Positions 28,727 through 38,972 are shown, counted from the first letter of the stretch. The stretch is DNA of 62,742 nt from Candidatus Dormiibacterota bacterium (GCA_003153125.1 PLWW01000023.1:1-62742), one strand, 5' to 3'. Numbers and translations are program-made. Notes: generated by a model from the letters alone, not told the origin.

Positions 28727-29853
28727 CAGAACGCGCCACAAGCGAGCCGGCGCCGGCCGCCCCGTTCGCCGGTGGTCCTATGCTCACGCACGTGGATGGC
28801 GCCCAGTGGACGACGGCGATGCCGCTTGCAGACGTCCTCGCGGAGGTCCTCGAGGGTTCAGACGAGGGGTTGCTGCTCGTCGACCCCGAGGGAGTGATCC
28901 GCTTCGCATCACCCACCGCCCTGCGCCACCTCGATCTGCGCACCAACTCAGTGGGAACCCCCATCGCCGAATGCCATGGCGACTACCGGCTGGCACGCAT
29001 GTTGACTGGGGCCGCGCGGACCGAGCAGGTCATAGAGGCGCACTGGAGCACCGCGGACCGCGAGCTCTCCGTGCGCGCCCGACGAGTTCCCCGCCCGGGC
29101 GCCGGGGTCCTCCTCTGGGTACGCGACGAGACCAGGATGCGTCACCTCGAGAAGATGCGCCGCGACTTCATCAGCAACGTCTCCCACGAACTGCGCACTC
29201 CCCTGGCGGCCATGCGCGTGATGACCGAGACCCTGGAGGCCGGCGCTCTCAATGACGGCCCGGCCGCGCAGGAGTTCGTTCACAGGATCGGCCTCGAGGT
29301 CGAGCAGATGTCGCAAATGGTCGAGGAACTGCTCGAGCTGAGCGCGTTGGAGGGCGAGCAGCGCCCGGTGCCGGACGAACCTGTGCCGATCGTCGACCTC
29401 CTCATCGCCGTGGACCGGCTGCGCCCCCTCATCGAAGACAAGGAGATCAACCTGGTCTTCGATGTGCCCGCCGGCACACCGCCAATCCGCGGCGACGTGA
29501 CCCATCTGCAGCACGTGCTGCGCAACCTCGTCCACAACGCCGTCAAGTTCACACCCAACGGCGGCACCATCACCATCGCCGCCGCCGAGGTCGACGGGGA
29601 GGTGGAACTGCGTTGTATCGACACCGGTGTGGGGATCCGCTCCGACGACCTCGCACGGATCTTCGAGCGCTTCTGGAAGGCGGACAGTTCGCGACGTCGC
29701 GACGGCGAGGGATCCGGACTGGGCTTGGCGATCGTGCGCCACGTGGTCGCCGCCCACAACGGAGCCATCCGCGCCGAGTCCGAGGTCGGTCGCGGGACCA
29801 CGTTCGTCGTCCTGCTCCCGGCTTGGGAGGCACCGGCGGGCGCCAGTGCCTGA
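28723..29853 (+). CDS. phoR: PhoR-like sensor histidine kinase, apparently soluble
   Basis: A 376-residue kinase with a PAS-like domain at about residues 38-135, a HisKA domain with the phospho-acceptor His155 in SNVSHELRTPLAAMR, and an ATPase domain with NAVKFTPNGG and GSGLGLAIVRHVV. No transmembrane segment is visible, unlike most PhoR proteins, so it is probably cytoplasmic and senses phosphate status through the Pst complex and PhoU. GTG 28723 overlaps the pstA stop. The cognate regulator is probably the OmpR-type protein at 31589. Confidence 0.85.
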   Translation: MTERATSEPAPAAPFAGGPMLTHVDGAQWTTAMPLADVLAEVLEGSDEGLLLVDPEGVIRFASPTALRHLDLRTNSVGTPIAECHGDYRLARMLTGAARTEQVIEAHWSTADRELSVRARRVPRPGAGVLLWVRDETRMRHLEKMRRDFISNVSHELRTPLAAMRVMTETLEAGALNDGPAAQEFVHRIGLEVEQMSQMVEELLELSALEGEQRPVPDEPVPIVDLLIAVDRLRPLIEDKEINLVFDVPAGTPPIRGDVTHLQHVLRNLVHNAVKFTPNGGTITIAAAEVDGEVELRCIDTGVGIRSDDLARIFERFWKADSSRRRDGEGSGLGLAIVRHVVAAHNGAIRAESEVGRGTTFVVLLPAWEAPAGASA

Positions 29854-29918
29854 ATTCGAGGGGCTGGGATCTCTTCGGAGCGGGCTCGAGTGTGATTCTG
29901 AGGAGGATCTTTCCATCG

Positions 29919-29956
29919 TTAACGAAGGCATAACCAGCGCACAACGTGGCGCCAAC
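29919..29956 (+). promoter_or_regulatory. Pho box upstream of pstB, four repeats
   Basis: TTAAC (29919), ATAAC (29930), ACAAC (29941) and CCAAC (29952) are spaced exactly 11 bp. A possible -10 (CACGAT, 29968-29973) follows 11 bp after the last repeat. The site lies in a 222-bp non-coding gap between phoR and pstB, giving pstB-phoU-phoB their own phosphate-controlled promoter. Confidence 0.72.
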
Positions 29957-30075
29957 GCCCATCCCCTCACGATGGGTTGTGTGACCCTTGGATCACGATG
30001 AAATCGATCGAGTTCAGCGGACGGGGGGAACTCGGGGCACGACTGGTGCTCTCCCCCGGGGAGGGGAGGCAGTAG

Positions 30076-30921
30076 ATGTCAGCCGAGGCATTCCACATCG
30101 AGGTGGCTTCGGATATGGTCGCCGCCGTGGCGAGTGATGCCGAGCCCCTGCCTGAGATTGTTGTCGAGACGCGTGGCCTCGACACGTGGTACGGCGACTT
30201 CCAGGCGCTCCGTAAGGTCAACCTGTCCGCCGCCAAGGGTCGGATCACGGCAATCATCGGCCCCAGCGGCTGTGGCAAGAGCACGCTGCTCCGGGCCATC
30301 AACCGCATGAACGACCTGGTCCCCGGCTACCGGACGAGCGGCGAGATTCTTCTCGAGGGCGTGCCCGCTCCGACCGACCCAGCCGGGGTGATCGCTTTGC
30401 GTCGTCGTGTCGGCATGCTCTTCCAGCGACCCAATCCCTTTCCCATGTCGATCTTCGACAACGTCGCCTACGGCCTCCGTCTGGAGCGGCGGCGCAGCCG
30501 CCGCGACCTCGAAGAGCCGGTGGAGCGTGCCCTCCAGCGCGCCGGCCTGTGGGAGGAGGTCAAGGACAGACTGGAGCGTTCCGCGCTTGGTCTGTCCGGC
30601 GGCCAGCAACAGCGTCTGTGTCTGGCGCGCAGCCTGGCCGTCGAACCGCAGGTCATCCTCATGGACGAGCCCACGTCCTCCCTCGACCCCATTGCGACGC
30701 TCCGAGTCGAGGAGCTGATGCGGGAATTCCGCGATGAGGTGACAATCATCATCGTGACCCACAACATGCAGCAGGCTGCCAGGGTCAGCGATGTCACCGC
30801 CTTCATGCTCATGGGCGAGGGCCGCGCCGGCGAGCTGGTCGAGATCAACCGAACCCGCGAGTTGTTCAACCGTCCCCAGGACCGTCGCACCGAGGACTAC
30901 ATCACCGGTCGATTCGGCTGA
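30076..30921 (+). CDS. pstB: phosphate ABC transporter ATPase PstB
   Basis: A 281-residue ABC ATPase. Walker A is GPSGCGKST (residues 62-70), the signature [15 protein letters not shown], Walker [13 protein letters not shown] and the switch [24 protein letters not shown] at the end is typical of PstB. A 28-residue N-terminal extension precedes the usual start. A strong GGGGAGGGGAGG site lies upstream of ATG 30076. The stop overlaps the phoU ATG by one base. Confidence 0.94.
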   Translation: MSAEAFHIEVASDMVAAVASDAEPLPEIVVETRGLDTWYGDFQALRKVNLSAAKGRITAIIGPSGCGKSTLLRAINRMNDLVPGYRTSGEILLEGVPAPTDPAGVIALRRRVGMLFQRPNPFPMSIFDNVAYGLRLERRRSRRDLEEPVERALQRAGLWEEVKDRLERSALGLSGGQQQRLCLARSLAVEPQVILMDEPTSSLDPIATLRVEELMREFRDEVTIIIVTHNMQQAARVSDVTAFMLMGEGRAGELVEINRTRELFNRPQDRRTEDYITGRFG

Positions 30922-31588
30922 TGGAGCCGCTCGCGCACCCACTGCGCTCCTCGCTGGCGAGCGAGCAACGCCAGGTTCGCGACCTCGTGCTCGAGATGGG
31001 TGAGATGGTCGACGTGGCCATCGCGCACGCCACCCGCGCGCTGGTCGAGCGCGACGTGGAGATGGCATCGCAGGTCATCACCGGCGACGCCGCGGTCAAC
31101 GCGCGCCAGGCCGAGGTCCACGAGCACTGCCTCTCGGTGATCCTCACGCAGGCGCCCGTGGCCCGCGACCTGCGCGAGATCCTTGGCTTCTTGCACATGT
31201 CCGACGAGCTCGAGCGCATGGGCGACCACTGCGTCAACGTCGCGCGCATCGGCCGCAACCTCGCCGATCTCCCACCGCTGCGCGCGCCGATCGACCTCGC
31301 GATCCTGTCACGGACCGTCGCGGCGCAGGTGCGCGACATGCTCAACGCCCTCGTCGGGCGCGACATCGACCGTGCCCGCGAGATCGCCGCGCGCGACGAC
31401 CGCGTGGACCGCATCTACCACCGCATCGTCGACGACATCCTCCAGCTGATGGTGGCCGACACTCGCGACGTCTATGCCGGTACCCAGCTCATCCTCGTGG
31501 CCATGAACCTCGAGCGCATCGCCGACCGTGTCACCAACCTCGCCGAGGACCTCGTGTTCCTCGAGACGGGCAACGTCGAAGAGCTCGG

Positions 31589-31592
<4 letters not shown>
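30921..31592 (+). CDS. phoU: phosphate signalling protein PhoU
   Basis: A 223-residue all-helical PhoU with two repeats of the metal-binding motif: RDLREILGFLHMSDELERMGDH in the first half and AMNLERIADRVTNLAEDLVF in the second. PhoU links the Pst transporter to PhoR and damps Pho output. It is coupled to pstB upstream (TGATG) and overlaps phoB downstream by 4 bp. Confidence 0.93.
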
Positions 31593-32356
<764 letters not shown>

Positions 32357-32380
32357 CCCGGGCGCCGCTAGGGTGGAGGC

Positions 32381-33349
32381 GTGGTCAGGTTCCCCGCCGA
32401 CAACAGGACACCCGTCCTGGCCCGGGACGCGCCGGCGCCACCCGGCGGCCGCGACACCGCCGTGGAGGTCATCGGCCACGCTGGTCTGGCCATCGACACC
32501 GAGGGCGGTACGCCAGCGCGGCGAAACCTCGACGAGGCTCTGTCGCTAGGCGTCGACCGCCTCGAGGTCGATGTGCTCTGCACCGCAGGCGGCCGCCTGG
32601 TGCTGCGTCACGACGTCTGCCTCGCCGACGGTCGCTTCGTCGCCGACCTCGACCTCGCGGAGGTGCGCGATGCCGACCCCGACCTGCTCACGATCGACGA
32701 GGCGGTGGAGCATCTCGACGGTCGCGTTGCGCTTCTGCTCGACATCAAGATGGCGGCGGCGGCCGAACTGCTCGGGACCTGGCTGAGGCGGCGCCGCGAC
32801 CAGGACGCGTACGCCCTCTGCACCGAGAACATCGCCTGGCTGCTCCACCTCCGCTTCGCGGCTCCGCGCGTGGAACGGTGGCCGTCGTTCCCCGACCTCG
32901 GCGAGCGCAGGACTCACCACGTGCAACGCGTCGTCGCCGGCATGTGGCGCAGCCACGCCAGCGTCGGTGGCCTGATTCGCGGCATCGGCGACGTGCAGCG
33001 GGCGGCGAGCCAGCTCCGTCACAGGCCGCACGAGAGCCTCGCCAACCTGGCCGGGATGCCCTGGCGTGCGCGCCTCCCCGCGGATGTCGCGCGGGCGCGC
33101 GCCGATGTCGGTGCCGCGGGAATCTGCGTGCACCACTGGGTGGTGTCTGAGCAACTCGTGGAGGAGGCGCACGCCGAGGGCCTCCACGTGAACGCCTGGA
33201 CGGTCAACAACCCCTTTGCCGCGCGCACCGTGGCGTCGGCCGGCGTGGACTCGATCACCACCGACCGCGTCCACGTCGTGCGCCTTGCCGTCGACCACGG
33301 GACACACCCTGCCCCGGCGTCGGCGCCGGCCGCCCGCTCAGGGCGCTGA
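32381..33349 (+). CDS. glycerophosphodiester phosphodiesterase family protein, altered active site
   Basis: A 322-residue GDPD-fold TIM barrel. The expected GHRG motif reads GHAG (His33-Ala34), so the phosphate-binding Arg is replaced by Ala. Glu62 and Asp64 in LEVDVLCTAGG and the pair His77-Asp78 in LVLRHD are kept. LLLDIK and NAWTVNNPFAARTV with ITTDR match the rest of the barrel. No signal peptide, so it would act in the cytoplasm. A Pho box and a leaderless promoter precede it, which fits phosphate scavenging from glycerophosphodiesters, if it is active. Confidence 0.8.
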   Translation: MVRFPADNRTPVLARDAPAPPGGRDTAVEVIGHAGLAIDTEGGTPARRNLDEALSLGVDRLEVDVLCTAGGRLVLRHDVCLADGRFVADLDLAEVRDADPDLLTIDEAVEHLDGRVALLLDIKMAAAAELLGTWLRRRRDQDAYALCTENIAWLLHLRFAAPRVERWPSFPDLGERRTHHVQRVVAGMWRSHASVGGLIRGIGDVQRAASQLRHRPHESLANLAGMPWRARLPADVARARADVGAAGICVHHWVVSEQLVEEAHAEGLHVNAWTVNNPFAARTVASAGVDSITTDRVHVVRLAVDHGTHPAPASAPAARSGR

Positions 33350-33799
33350 CGCGTACCTCGCCGAGCTGATCGCGCCGTCGCTGACCTCCAGGGTCCATGT
33401 CGAGCCCTTCTCCGTCCGCAGTGACGGCAGGGCGATGCCCCTGCCCAGGAGCAGCGAGAGGAGGTCGGCGAGGACGTCGCCGTGCGTGCACGCCACCACC
33501 GGCGACCGCTCCGCCGCGAGGCGATCGATCAGGGCCTCGGCGCCACCGCCCTCGTACAGCTCCGGCAGGGTCATCAGCGGCAGGGAGAGGTAACGAGCCA
33601 GCGGCAGCACCGTGGCCAGGCAACGCAGCGAGGGGCTGGAGTACACGCCAGCAGGTCTGGGCACGGCCAGCACGCCGACGAGGCGCTCGGCCTGACCGAT
33701 TCCGCGCTCGGACAGCGGCCGGAGGTCGTCGTCGAGCGTCCAGGCGCTGGGGTCGCCGGCGTGGCCGTGGCGAACCACGTGGATCAGCTGCGCAGCCAT
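33338..33799 (-). CDS. SixA-like histidine phosphatase
   Basis: A 153-residue phosphoglycerate-mutase-fold protein. VVRHGHAGDP contains the catalytic His11 with Arg10, and ACTHGDVLADLL has the second catalytic His. The short length and order match SixA phosphohistidine phosphatases. ATG 33799 was chosen because the longer frame to 33844 overlaps the CHAD gene more; the chosen start overlaps it by 16 bp. Third gene of the ppk-CHAD-sixA unit. The 3' end overlaps the convergent phosphodiesterase gene by 12 bp. Confidence 0.82.
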   Translation of the reverse strand: MAAQLIHVVRHGHAGDPSAWTLDDDLRPLSERGIGQAERLVGVLAVPRPAGVYSSPSLRCLATVLPLARYLSLPLMTLPELYEGGGAEALIDRLAAERSPVVACTHGDVLADLLSLLLGRGIALPSLRTEKGSTWTLEVSDGAISSARYASAP

Positions 33800-35232
33800 C
33801 GCCAGTCCTGTTTGCGCGATGCGGCGGTCCAGGCGTCGCGCCACCTGTCCCGAGCCTCACCGAGGCGGATCAGCTCCAACGCCGCCAGCTGGCCGCCGAC
33901 GAAGGAGACCTCCGTGGCACCACCGGCATTGCGGCGCAGCCATTCGCGGGTCACCGCGGCATCGTGATGGTCGCCGAGGATGGTCTGCAGGTCCGCGAGG
34001 CGCGCCGCGCAGCGCGCAGCCGGTTCGCCGGCAGCCGGGATGCACGCGGCCGCGGCATATCGCGCTCTCTTGGCAAGGATGCGAACGCGATGGAGCTGGA
34101 TGTCGTCGGCGTCCCCGTCGAGCGCCGCGACCTGGGCACGGAGACGTCGCCACGGCCGCTGGGCCAGCCCGGCCACGCCGGCCACGGTGTCGCCGTCCAC
34201 CCAGCGCGGGCGTGTGACGCCGTCGATTGCGGCATCGAGGGCGGCGATGTAGCCCGGCTGTTGGAGGCTGTCGAGCAACTGCGTCCGCGCCGACGCCAAC
34301 TGCGTGGCCGCCGTCTCGAGGAGCGGTGCAGCGGCCAGTTGGTCGGCGGGGGGAAGTCTCAACACCAGGCCGGCGAGCCGCTCAGTGAGCACCTCGGCAT
34401 CGCGCACCACGCCCATGCCCGTGGCGAGGTCGCCGAGCTGCCCGCGCAGGCCGTCCGACCAGGTGCGGTCGAACAGTGGCGCGAAGGTCTGGAGATCGCT
34501 GCGCAACCGCCGCAGGGCCACGCGGACCTTGCGCAGCGCGTCCGGCGACCCGCCCGCCAGCTCGCAGTCGAAGTACAGCCACTGGACCAGGGAGTTGGTC
34601 GCGCTGGTCATGAAAAGGTCGCGCGGCCCGACACCGCCGCCATCAGGTCGCAGGGTGGGGGCACGGACCGACGCCGGCCGCAACAGCCCGAGGGTGGCCG
34701 CGTCCTCGACGGCGGCGCCGCGGATCAGCGCGAGGACGATCGACGCTGCCTCGCGGTCCTCCGTTTCGACCACGGTGACGCGGCGAACGCGCGGTGTGGG
34801 TCGCGCGCCCACCTGTTGATCGACGCGCTCCTCGAGGAGGGTCACCACCGCGTTCGAGCGGTCATCGTCCACCTGGTGGCGGCGTCGATGCACGGTGACC
34901 GACGCGCGCACGCCGAGCGGCCGACCGTGGCGATATGCTCGCGTCCACTCGCGCAGCTGCGATGACGGCGTGCTCGCCGGAGCCGTCCACTCGCGGGTGG
35001 TGAGCTTGGGGTGACCGAGAGGGTCGCGCCGCCAGGTCCAGCCGTCGTGAACGTCCAGCGACAGCTCCGCGCCGGCAGCGGCGAGACGGCGGTCGCCCGT
35101 GTCGAAAAGGCGCAGCCCGCGGCGGGTCACCGATGCCGTGCTGACGCGATAGCCCGAACGCGCCAGGAACCGGGGCAGTGACAGTTCGAGCGGAATGCGC
35201 AGTCGCACCCCGGGGGAAGGGTCAGTCGCCAC
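33784..35232 (-). CDS. CYTH-like/CHAD domain protein
   Basis: A 482-residue protein. The N-terminal 200 residues resemble a CYTH fold (GLRLFDTGDRRLAAAGAELSL, then WTWRRDPLG) but the ExExK motif is not kept. The C-terminal half is a CHAD domain, a bundle rich in His/Arg/Lys, with QLHRVRILAKRARYAAAAC and LADLQTILGDHHDAAVTREW as signature. CHAD domains bind polyphosphate, and this gene follows ppk with an 11-bp overlap. GTG 35232 was chosen because the frame further upstream is antisense-like inside ppk. A polyphosphate-binding or targeting role is likely. Confidence 0.85.
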   Translation of the reverse strand: MATDPSPGVRLRIPLELSLPRFLARSGYRVSTASVTRRGLRLFDTGDRRLAAAGAELSLDVHDGWTWRRDPLGHPKLTTREWTAPASTPSSQLREWTRAYRHGRPLGVRASVTVHRRRHQVDDDRSNAVVTLLEERVDQQVGARPTPRVRRVTVVETEDREAASIVLALIRGAAVEDAATLGLLRPASVRAPTLRPDGGGVGPRDLFMTSATNSLVQWLYFDCELAGGSPDALRKVRVALRRLRSDLQTFAPLFDRTWSDGLRGQLGDLATGMGVVRDAEVLTERLAGLVLRLPPADQLAAAPLLETAATQLASARTQLLDSLQQPGYIAALDAAIDGVTRPRWVDGDTVAGVAGLAQRPWRRLRAQVAALDGDADDIQLHRVRILAKRARYAAAACIPAAGEPAARCAARLADLQTILGDHHDAAVTREWLRRNAGGATEVSFVGGQLAALELIRLGEARDRWRDAWTAASRKQDWRWLRS

Positions 35233-37315
35233 CCCGGCTGCGCCGGGCCGCGCCCTCCTGGAGGAACGCCTGGGCATTGACGCCGTCCGTCCCCGTGGCG
35301 CGGGTCCAGCTGGTGCCGTCGAACCGCCACGCCAGCGTATTGTCGCGCAGGGAGAGATCGATGATCTCGTCAAGGCGGGCACGCAACCCGGGATGCACCA
35401 CGGGCACGGCAACCTCCACGCGCCGGTCGAGGTTGCGCGGCATGAGGTCGGCCGAGCTGATGAAGTGGTCCGCGTCGGGGCCGGTGCCGAACCGGTAGAT
35501 GCGCGAGTGCTCGAGGTAGCGTCCCACCAGCGAGCGAACTCGCAGCCGCTCCGGCGCGGTCGAGGCAGCGGGGTTGAGCGTGCACATGCCGCGCACGATG
35601 AGGTCGATGTCGGCGCCCGCCTCGGCCGCCTCGTAGAGAGCTTCGATGATCTCGGAGTCGATGAGCCCGTTGAGCTTCAATGCGATGCGCCCTTCCGGAT
35701 GCGACTCGCGGTGGATGAGACCGGTGAGCACGCCGCGCAGGCGCTGCGGCGCCACCACGATGCGACGGTACTGCACGTCGCGGCTGTACCCGGACAGGGT
35801 GTTGAAGAGCTCGCCGAGGTCTGCACAGATGTCGCTGTCACAGGTGAGCAGGGCGACGTCCTCGTAGATGCGCGCCGTGTCGGGGTTGTAGTTTCCTGTG
35901 GAGATGTGGCAGTAGCGTGTGATGTGGCCACCCTCGTTGCGCACCACCAGCGAGACCTTGGCGTGCGTCTTGAGACCGACGATGCCGTAGATGACGTGCA
36001 CGCCCGCCTGTTCGAGTGTCTCGGCCCAGCTGATGTTGGCCTGCTCGTCGAATCGTGCGGTCAGCTCGACGAGGGCCACGACCTGCTTCCCCGCCTCAGC
36101 CGCACGGGTCAGTGCGCGGATGATCGGGCTGCGCGTGCCCGACGTCCGGTACAGGGTTTGCTTGATGGCCAGCACGCTGGGGTCCGATGCCGCCTGCTCG
36201 ACGAAGGCGACCGCCGACGACTCGAAGTCCTCGTAGGGGTGATGCACGAGCACGTCGCCGGCGCGCACCGCTGCGAAGATGTCGAAGATCCCCTCGTGGG
36301 GCAGCAGAGCGGCGGGGATCGCGGGCGCCCAGGGGGAGTACTTCAGCTCGGGGCGGTCGAGCGCTGTGAGCTGGAAAAGCGAGCCGAGGTCGAGCGGCGC
36401 GTGTACGACCTGCACGTCGCGCTCATCCATCTCGAGCTCGCGGACCAGCAGGTCGCGGACCTCGTCCGACATCCTCTCGTCGATCTCCAGGCGCACCACG
36501 AGCGGTGAGAGCCGGCGCCGTTTGAGGACGTCGCGCACCGCCTCGAGGAGGTCGTCCTCGTCGTTGTCGAGCTGGAAGTCGGCTCCGCGGGTGAGCCGGA
36601 AGGGGTGATGAGTGAGGATGTCCATGCCGGGGAACAGCGCGTCGAGGTGTGCGCTGATCACCTGCTCGAGCGGCACGAGGCGGCCGCCGTCGGGGAGGGC
36701 AGCGAAGCGCGGCAGCGCCGGCGGCACCTTGACCCGCGCAACGCGCTGCTCGCGTGTCGTCGGGTCGGCGACCACGACGGCGAGGTTCAGCGACATCGAG
36801 GAGATATAGGGGAAAGGATGGGCGGGGTCGACGGCAAGCGGGGTCAGCACCGGGAACAGCTGCAGGTTGAAGTAGGAGTCGAGGTGGGCGCGGTCGCGAT
36901 GGTCGAGCTCGTGGTAGTCCGAGATGTGGATGCCCATGTCGGTCAATGCAAGCGCAACCGCCTGCGTGTACACCTCATCCTGGTCGGCGGCGAACGCAGA
37001 CGTGCGTTCGCGGAAGAGCTCGCGCTGTTCCATGGGGGTGAGCCCGTCGGGCGAGCGATCGTCGAGGCCGGTCTCGACGTTCTGGGCGAGGACGGCACCG
37101 CGCACCTGGAAGAAGTCGTCGAGGTTGCGCGCCGAGATGGCCAGGAACCGCACCCGCTCCAGCACGGGCACGCTGCTGTCCATCGCCAGCGCGAGGACGC
37201 GGCGATTGAAATCAAGCCATGAAACGTCACGGTTGAGGAACCGCGGCGCGTCATCCTGGGGTGTCGGCTCCGCTTCGCCCGACGCCGCCAGCGGACCCAT
37301 CCGGGAAACTGCCAT
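35222..37315 (-). CDS. ppk: polyphosphate kinase 1
   Basis: A 697-residue PPK1 that makes polyphosphate from ATP. The start region has FLNRDVSWLDFNRRVL. The two catalytic-domain histidines are His451 in KTHAKVSLVVRNE and His470 in YCHISTGNYN, 19 residues apart as in the E. coli enzyme. KQTLYRTSGTRSPI is also typical. First gene of a three-gene unit with CHAD and sixA, and divergent from ppx. A CACAAT element 8 nt before the ATG suggests a leaderless mRNA. Confidence 0.95.
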   Translation of the reverse strand: MAVSRMGPLAASGEAEPTPQDDAPRFLNRDVSWLDFNRRVLALAMDSSVPVLERVRFLAISARNLDDFFQVRGAVLAQNVETGLDDRSPDGLTPMEQRELFRERTSAFAADQDEVYTQAVALALTDMGIHISDYHELDHRDRAHLDSYFNLQLFPVLTPLAVDPAHPFPYISSMSLNLAVVVADPTTREQRVARVKVPPALPRFAALPDGGRLVPLEQVISAHLDALFPGMDILTHHPFRLTRGADFQLDNDEDDLLEAVRDVLKRRRLSPLVVRLEIDERMSDEVRDLLVRELEMDERDVQVVHAPLDLGSLFQLTALDRPELKYSPWAPAIPAALLPHEGIFDIFAAVRAGDVLVHHPYEDFESSAVAFVEQAASDPSVLAIKQTLYRTSGTRSPIIRALTRAAEAGKQVVALVELTARFDEQANISWAETLEQAGVHVIYGIVGLKTHAKVSLVVRNEGGHITRYCHISTGNYNPDTARIYEDVALLTCDSDICADLGELFNTLSGYSRDVQYRRIVVAPQRLRGVLTGLIHRESHPEGRIALKLNGLIDSEIIEALYEAAEAGADIDLIVRGMCTLNPAASTAPERLRVRSLVGRYLEHSRIYRFGTGPDADHFISSADLMPRNLDRRVEVAVPVVHPGLRARLDEIIDLSLRDNTLAWRFDGTSWTRATGTDGVNAQAFLQEGAARRSRGGD

Positions 37316-37323
37316 GTGTGTCC

Positions 37324-37374
37324 ATTGTGCACCCCCGTGCGTCCCCGGCCATCACGGTGACGGCTCCTTATACT
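37324..37374. promoter_or_regulatory. divergent leaderless promoters of ppk and ppx
   Basis: Minus strand CACAAT (37329-37324) lies 8 nt from the ppk ATG. Plus strand TATACT (37369-37374) lies 8 nt from the ppx GTG. The whole gap is 67 bp, and no 11-bp Pho repeat was found in it. Confidence 0.5.
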
Positions 37375-37382
37375 CGGTTCGA

Positions 37383-38918
37383 GTGAGCCCGGCCCCGCGC
37401 GCTGTCGCCGATATCGGCTCCAACTCCGCCCGGTTGCTGGTTGTGCGGGCCACCGACCAGGGCCACCTCGATGTGCTCGCCGACGCGCGCGTGGCGCTGC
37501 GCCTGATGCGCGACCTCGACGCCAACAGCCGCCTCACAACGGCGGCGGTGCAACGCACCGTGCAGACCCTATCCGCGTTCACGACCATCGCCCGCCGCCA
37601 CGGGGCGCGCGCGGTCAACGTGGTGGCGACCTCGGCCGTCCGCGACGCCGTCAACCGCGAGGCCTTCATTGCCGAGGTCCAGCGCCGAACGGGTCTCGTC
37701 GTGGTTGTGCTCAGCGGCGAGGACGAGGCGCGCCTCGCTCTCGTCGGCGCCGTCTCCGGCCTTCCCGTGGAGAGCGGAGCGGTCGTCGACCTCGGCGGCG
37801 GCAGCATGGAGGTGGCGGCGTTCGAGCGGCGCCGCTTCCGAGCGGGCATCACGGTGCCGCTCGGGGCACTGCGACTCGGCGACGCCTTCCTGCGCCACGA
37901 TCCGCCGCGCCCCAGCGAGGTGGCCGCGTTGCGCGACCACGTGCGCAGCACCCTGGGCGCGGTCGCCATCACCGACCTGACCGTGGCGGAGAGCCTGGTG
38001 GGCACCGGTGGCACGATTCGCGCACTCGCCAAGGCCGCGCGAGGCCGTGGCCAGGTTGCGGTCAGCCGGCTGCACGGCTACAACCTGCGCCGCCGCGATG
38101 TCGCCGCCCTGGTGGATGCCCTGGTCCGGCTTCCTGCCGCCCGCCGCGCCACGGTGCCGGGGATCAGCTCGACCCGAGCGGAGTCCGTGCTCGGCGGGGC
38201 GCTGGTCGTGGAGGTGCTCATGGACCTGGCCGCCGCCGAGAGCATCCTGGTCTCGGGCTACGGGGTGCGCCAGGGCGTGGTCATCGAGCAGCTGGACCTG
38301 CAGGCCGCGCGACCGCGCCAGCTCCGCGACGCCAGCGTCAGCGCCGTCCTCTCCCGCCTGCGCAGCGGCAGCGCCGGGTCGCCGCGCCGCCGCCTCCTCG
38401 TCGCCTCGCTGGCCGCGACGCTGGCGCCGCGGCTCGACAGCGAGCTGCTCGACATGACCGGCCACGCGGCGCGCCTGGTCGACGCCGGCGCCCGCCTCGA
38501 CCACTACGGGCGCTGGTCGGAGAGCGCCAACCTGGCCATCAGCGCCGACCTCGACGGCTTCACCCACGCTGAGCTGTGCACGATCTCCGCCGTCCTGCTG
38601 CGCGCCGGCGAGGCCGCCGTGCCCCCGGCGGTCCGCCGCGAGAGCCGGGTCCCGCGGGCCAGCGTCGAGGCTGCGGCCGTGCTCCTCGCGCTCGCCGACG
38701 ACATCGACAGGCGGCTGCCTCCATCGCAGAGTGGAACGGTGGGCGGGCTCGGGCGAGACGGCCGTCTCGACATCGCCGGGATGCCGCCGATGCTTCTTCC
38801 CGGCGCACTGTCGGAGCGCTGCCGTGCGGCTCTTCACCGCGACATCCGGGAGTTGAGCGACGTCAGGAACACCCGGGCGCGGACGCCGCGGCCAGAGGTG
38901 GCCGTTGAGTTCAAGTAG
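37383..38918 (+). CDS. ppx: Ppx/GppA exopolyphosphatase
   Basis: A 511-residue ASKHA-fold phosphatase. ADIGSNSARLLVV at the start and VVDLGGGSMEVA in the second half of the fold are the phosphate loops; LSGEDEARLALVGA is the family motif between them. The C-terminal 200 residues form the helical HD-like region of long Ppx proteins. It degrades polyphosphate or pppGpp, opposing ppk, from which it is divergently transcribed. GTG 37383 sits 8 nt after TATACT. Confidence 0.9.
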   Translation: MSPAPRAVADIGSNSARLLVVRATDQGHLDVLADARVALRLMRDLDANSRLTTAAVQRTVQTLSAFTTIARRHGARAVNVVATSAVRDAVNREAFIAEVQRRTGLVVVVLSGEDEARLALVGAVSGLPVESGAVVDLGGGSMEVAAFERRRFRAGITVPLGALRLGDAFLRHDPPRPSEVAALRDHVRSTLGAVAITDLTVAESLVGTGGTIRALAKAARGRGQVAVSRLHGYNLRRRDVAALVDALVRLPAARRATVPGISSTRAESVLGGALVVEVLMDLAAAESILVSGYGVRQGVVIEQLDLQAARPRQLRDASVSAVLSRLRSGSAGSPRRRLLVASLAATLAPRLDSELLDMTGHAARLVDAGARLDHYGRWSESANLAISADLDGFTHAELCTISAVLLRAGEAAVPPAVRRESRVPRASVEAAAVLLALADDIDRRLPPSQSGTVGGLGRDGRLDIAGMPPMLLPGALSERCRAALHRDIRELSDVRNTRARTPRPEVAVEFK

Positions 38919-38921
38919 CAT
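38916..38921 (+). promoter_or_regulatory. -10 element for the 59-residue gene
   Basis: TAGCAT overlaps the ppx stop codon and lies 9 nt from a TTG and about 50 nt from the preferred ATG at 38973, which has its own GGAGGG site. Confidence 0.35.
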
Positions 38922-38972
38922 GGGCGGCGCTTGTCCCACGGTAAGGGGCCGCCGCCGCTGGAGGGATTCTCG

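Noticed and set aside
33397-34965. A 522-codon plus-strand frame under the CHAD and sixA genes
   Set aside because: It is Arg/Gly-rich and antisense to genes with recognisable domains.
37316-37382. Pho box between ppk and ppx
   Set aside because: No NNAAC repeats at 11-bp spacing were found; only -10-like elements are present.
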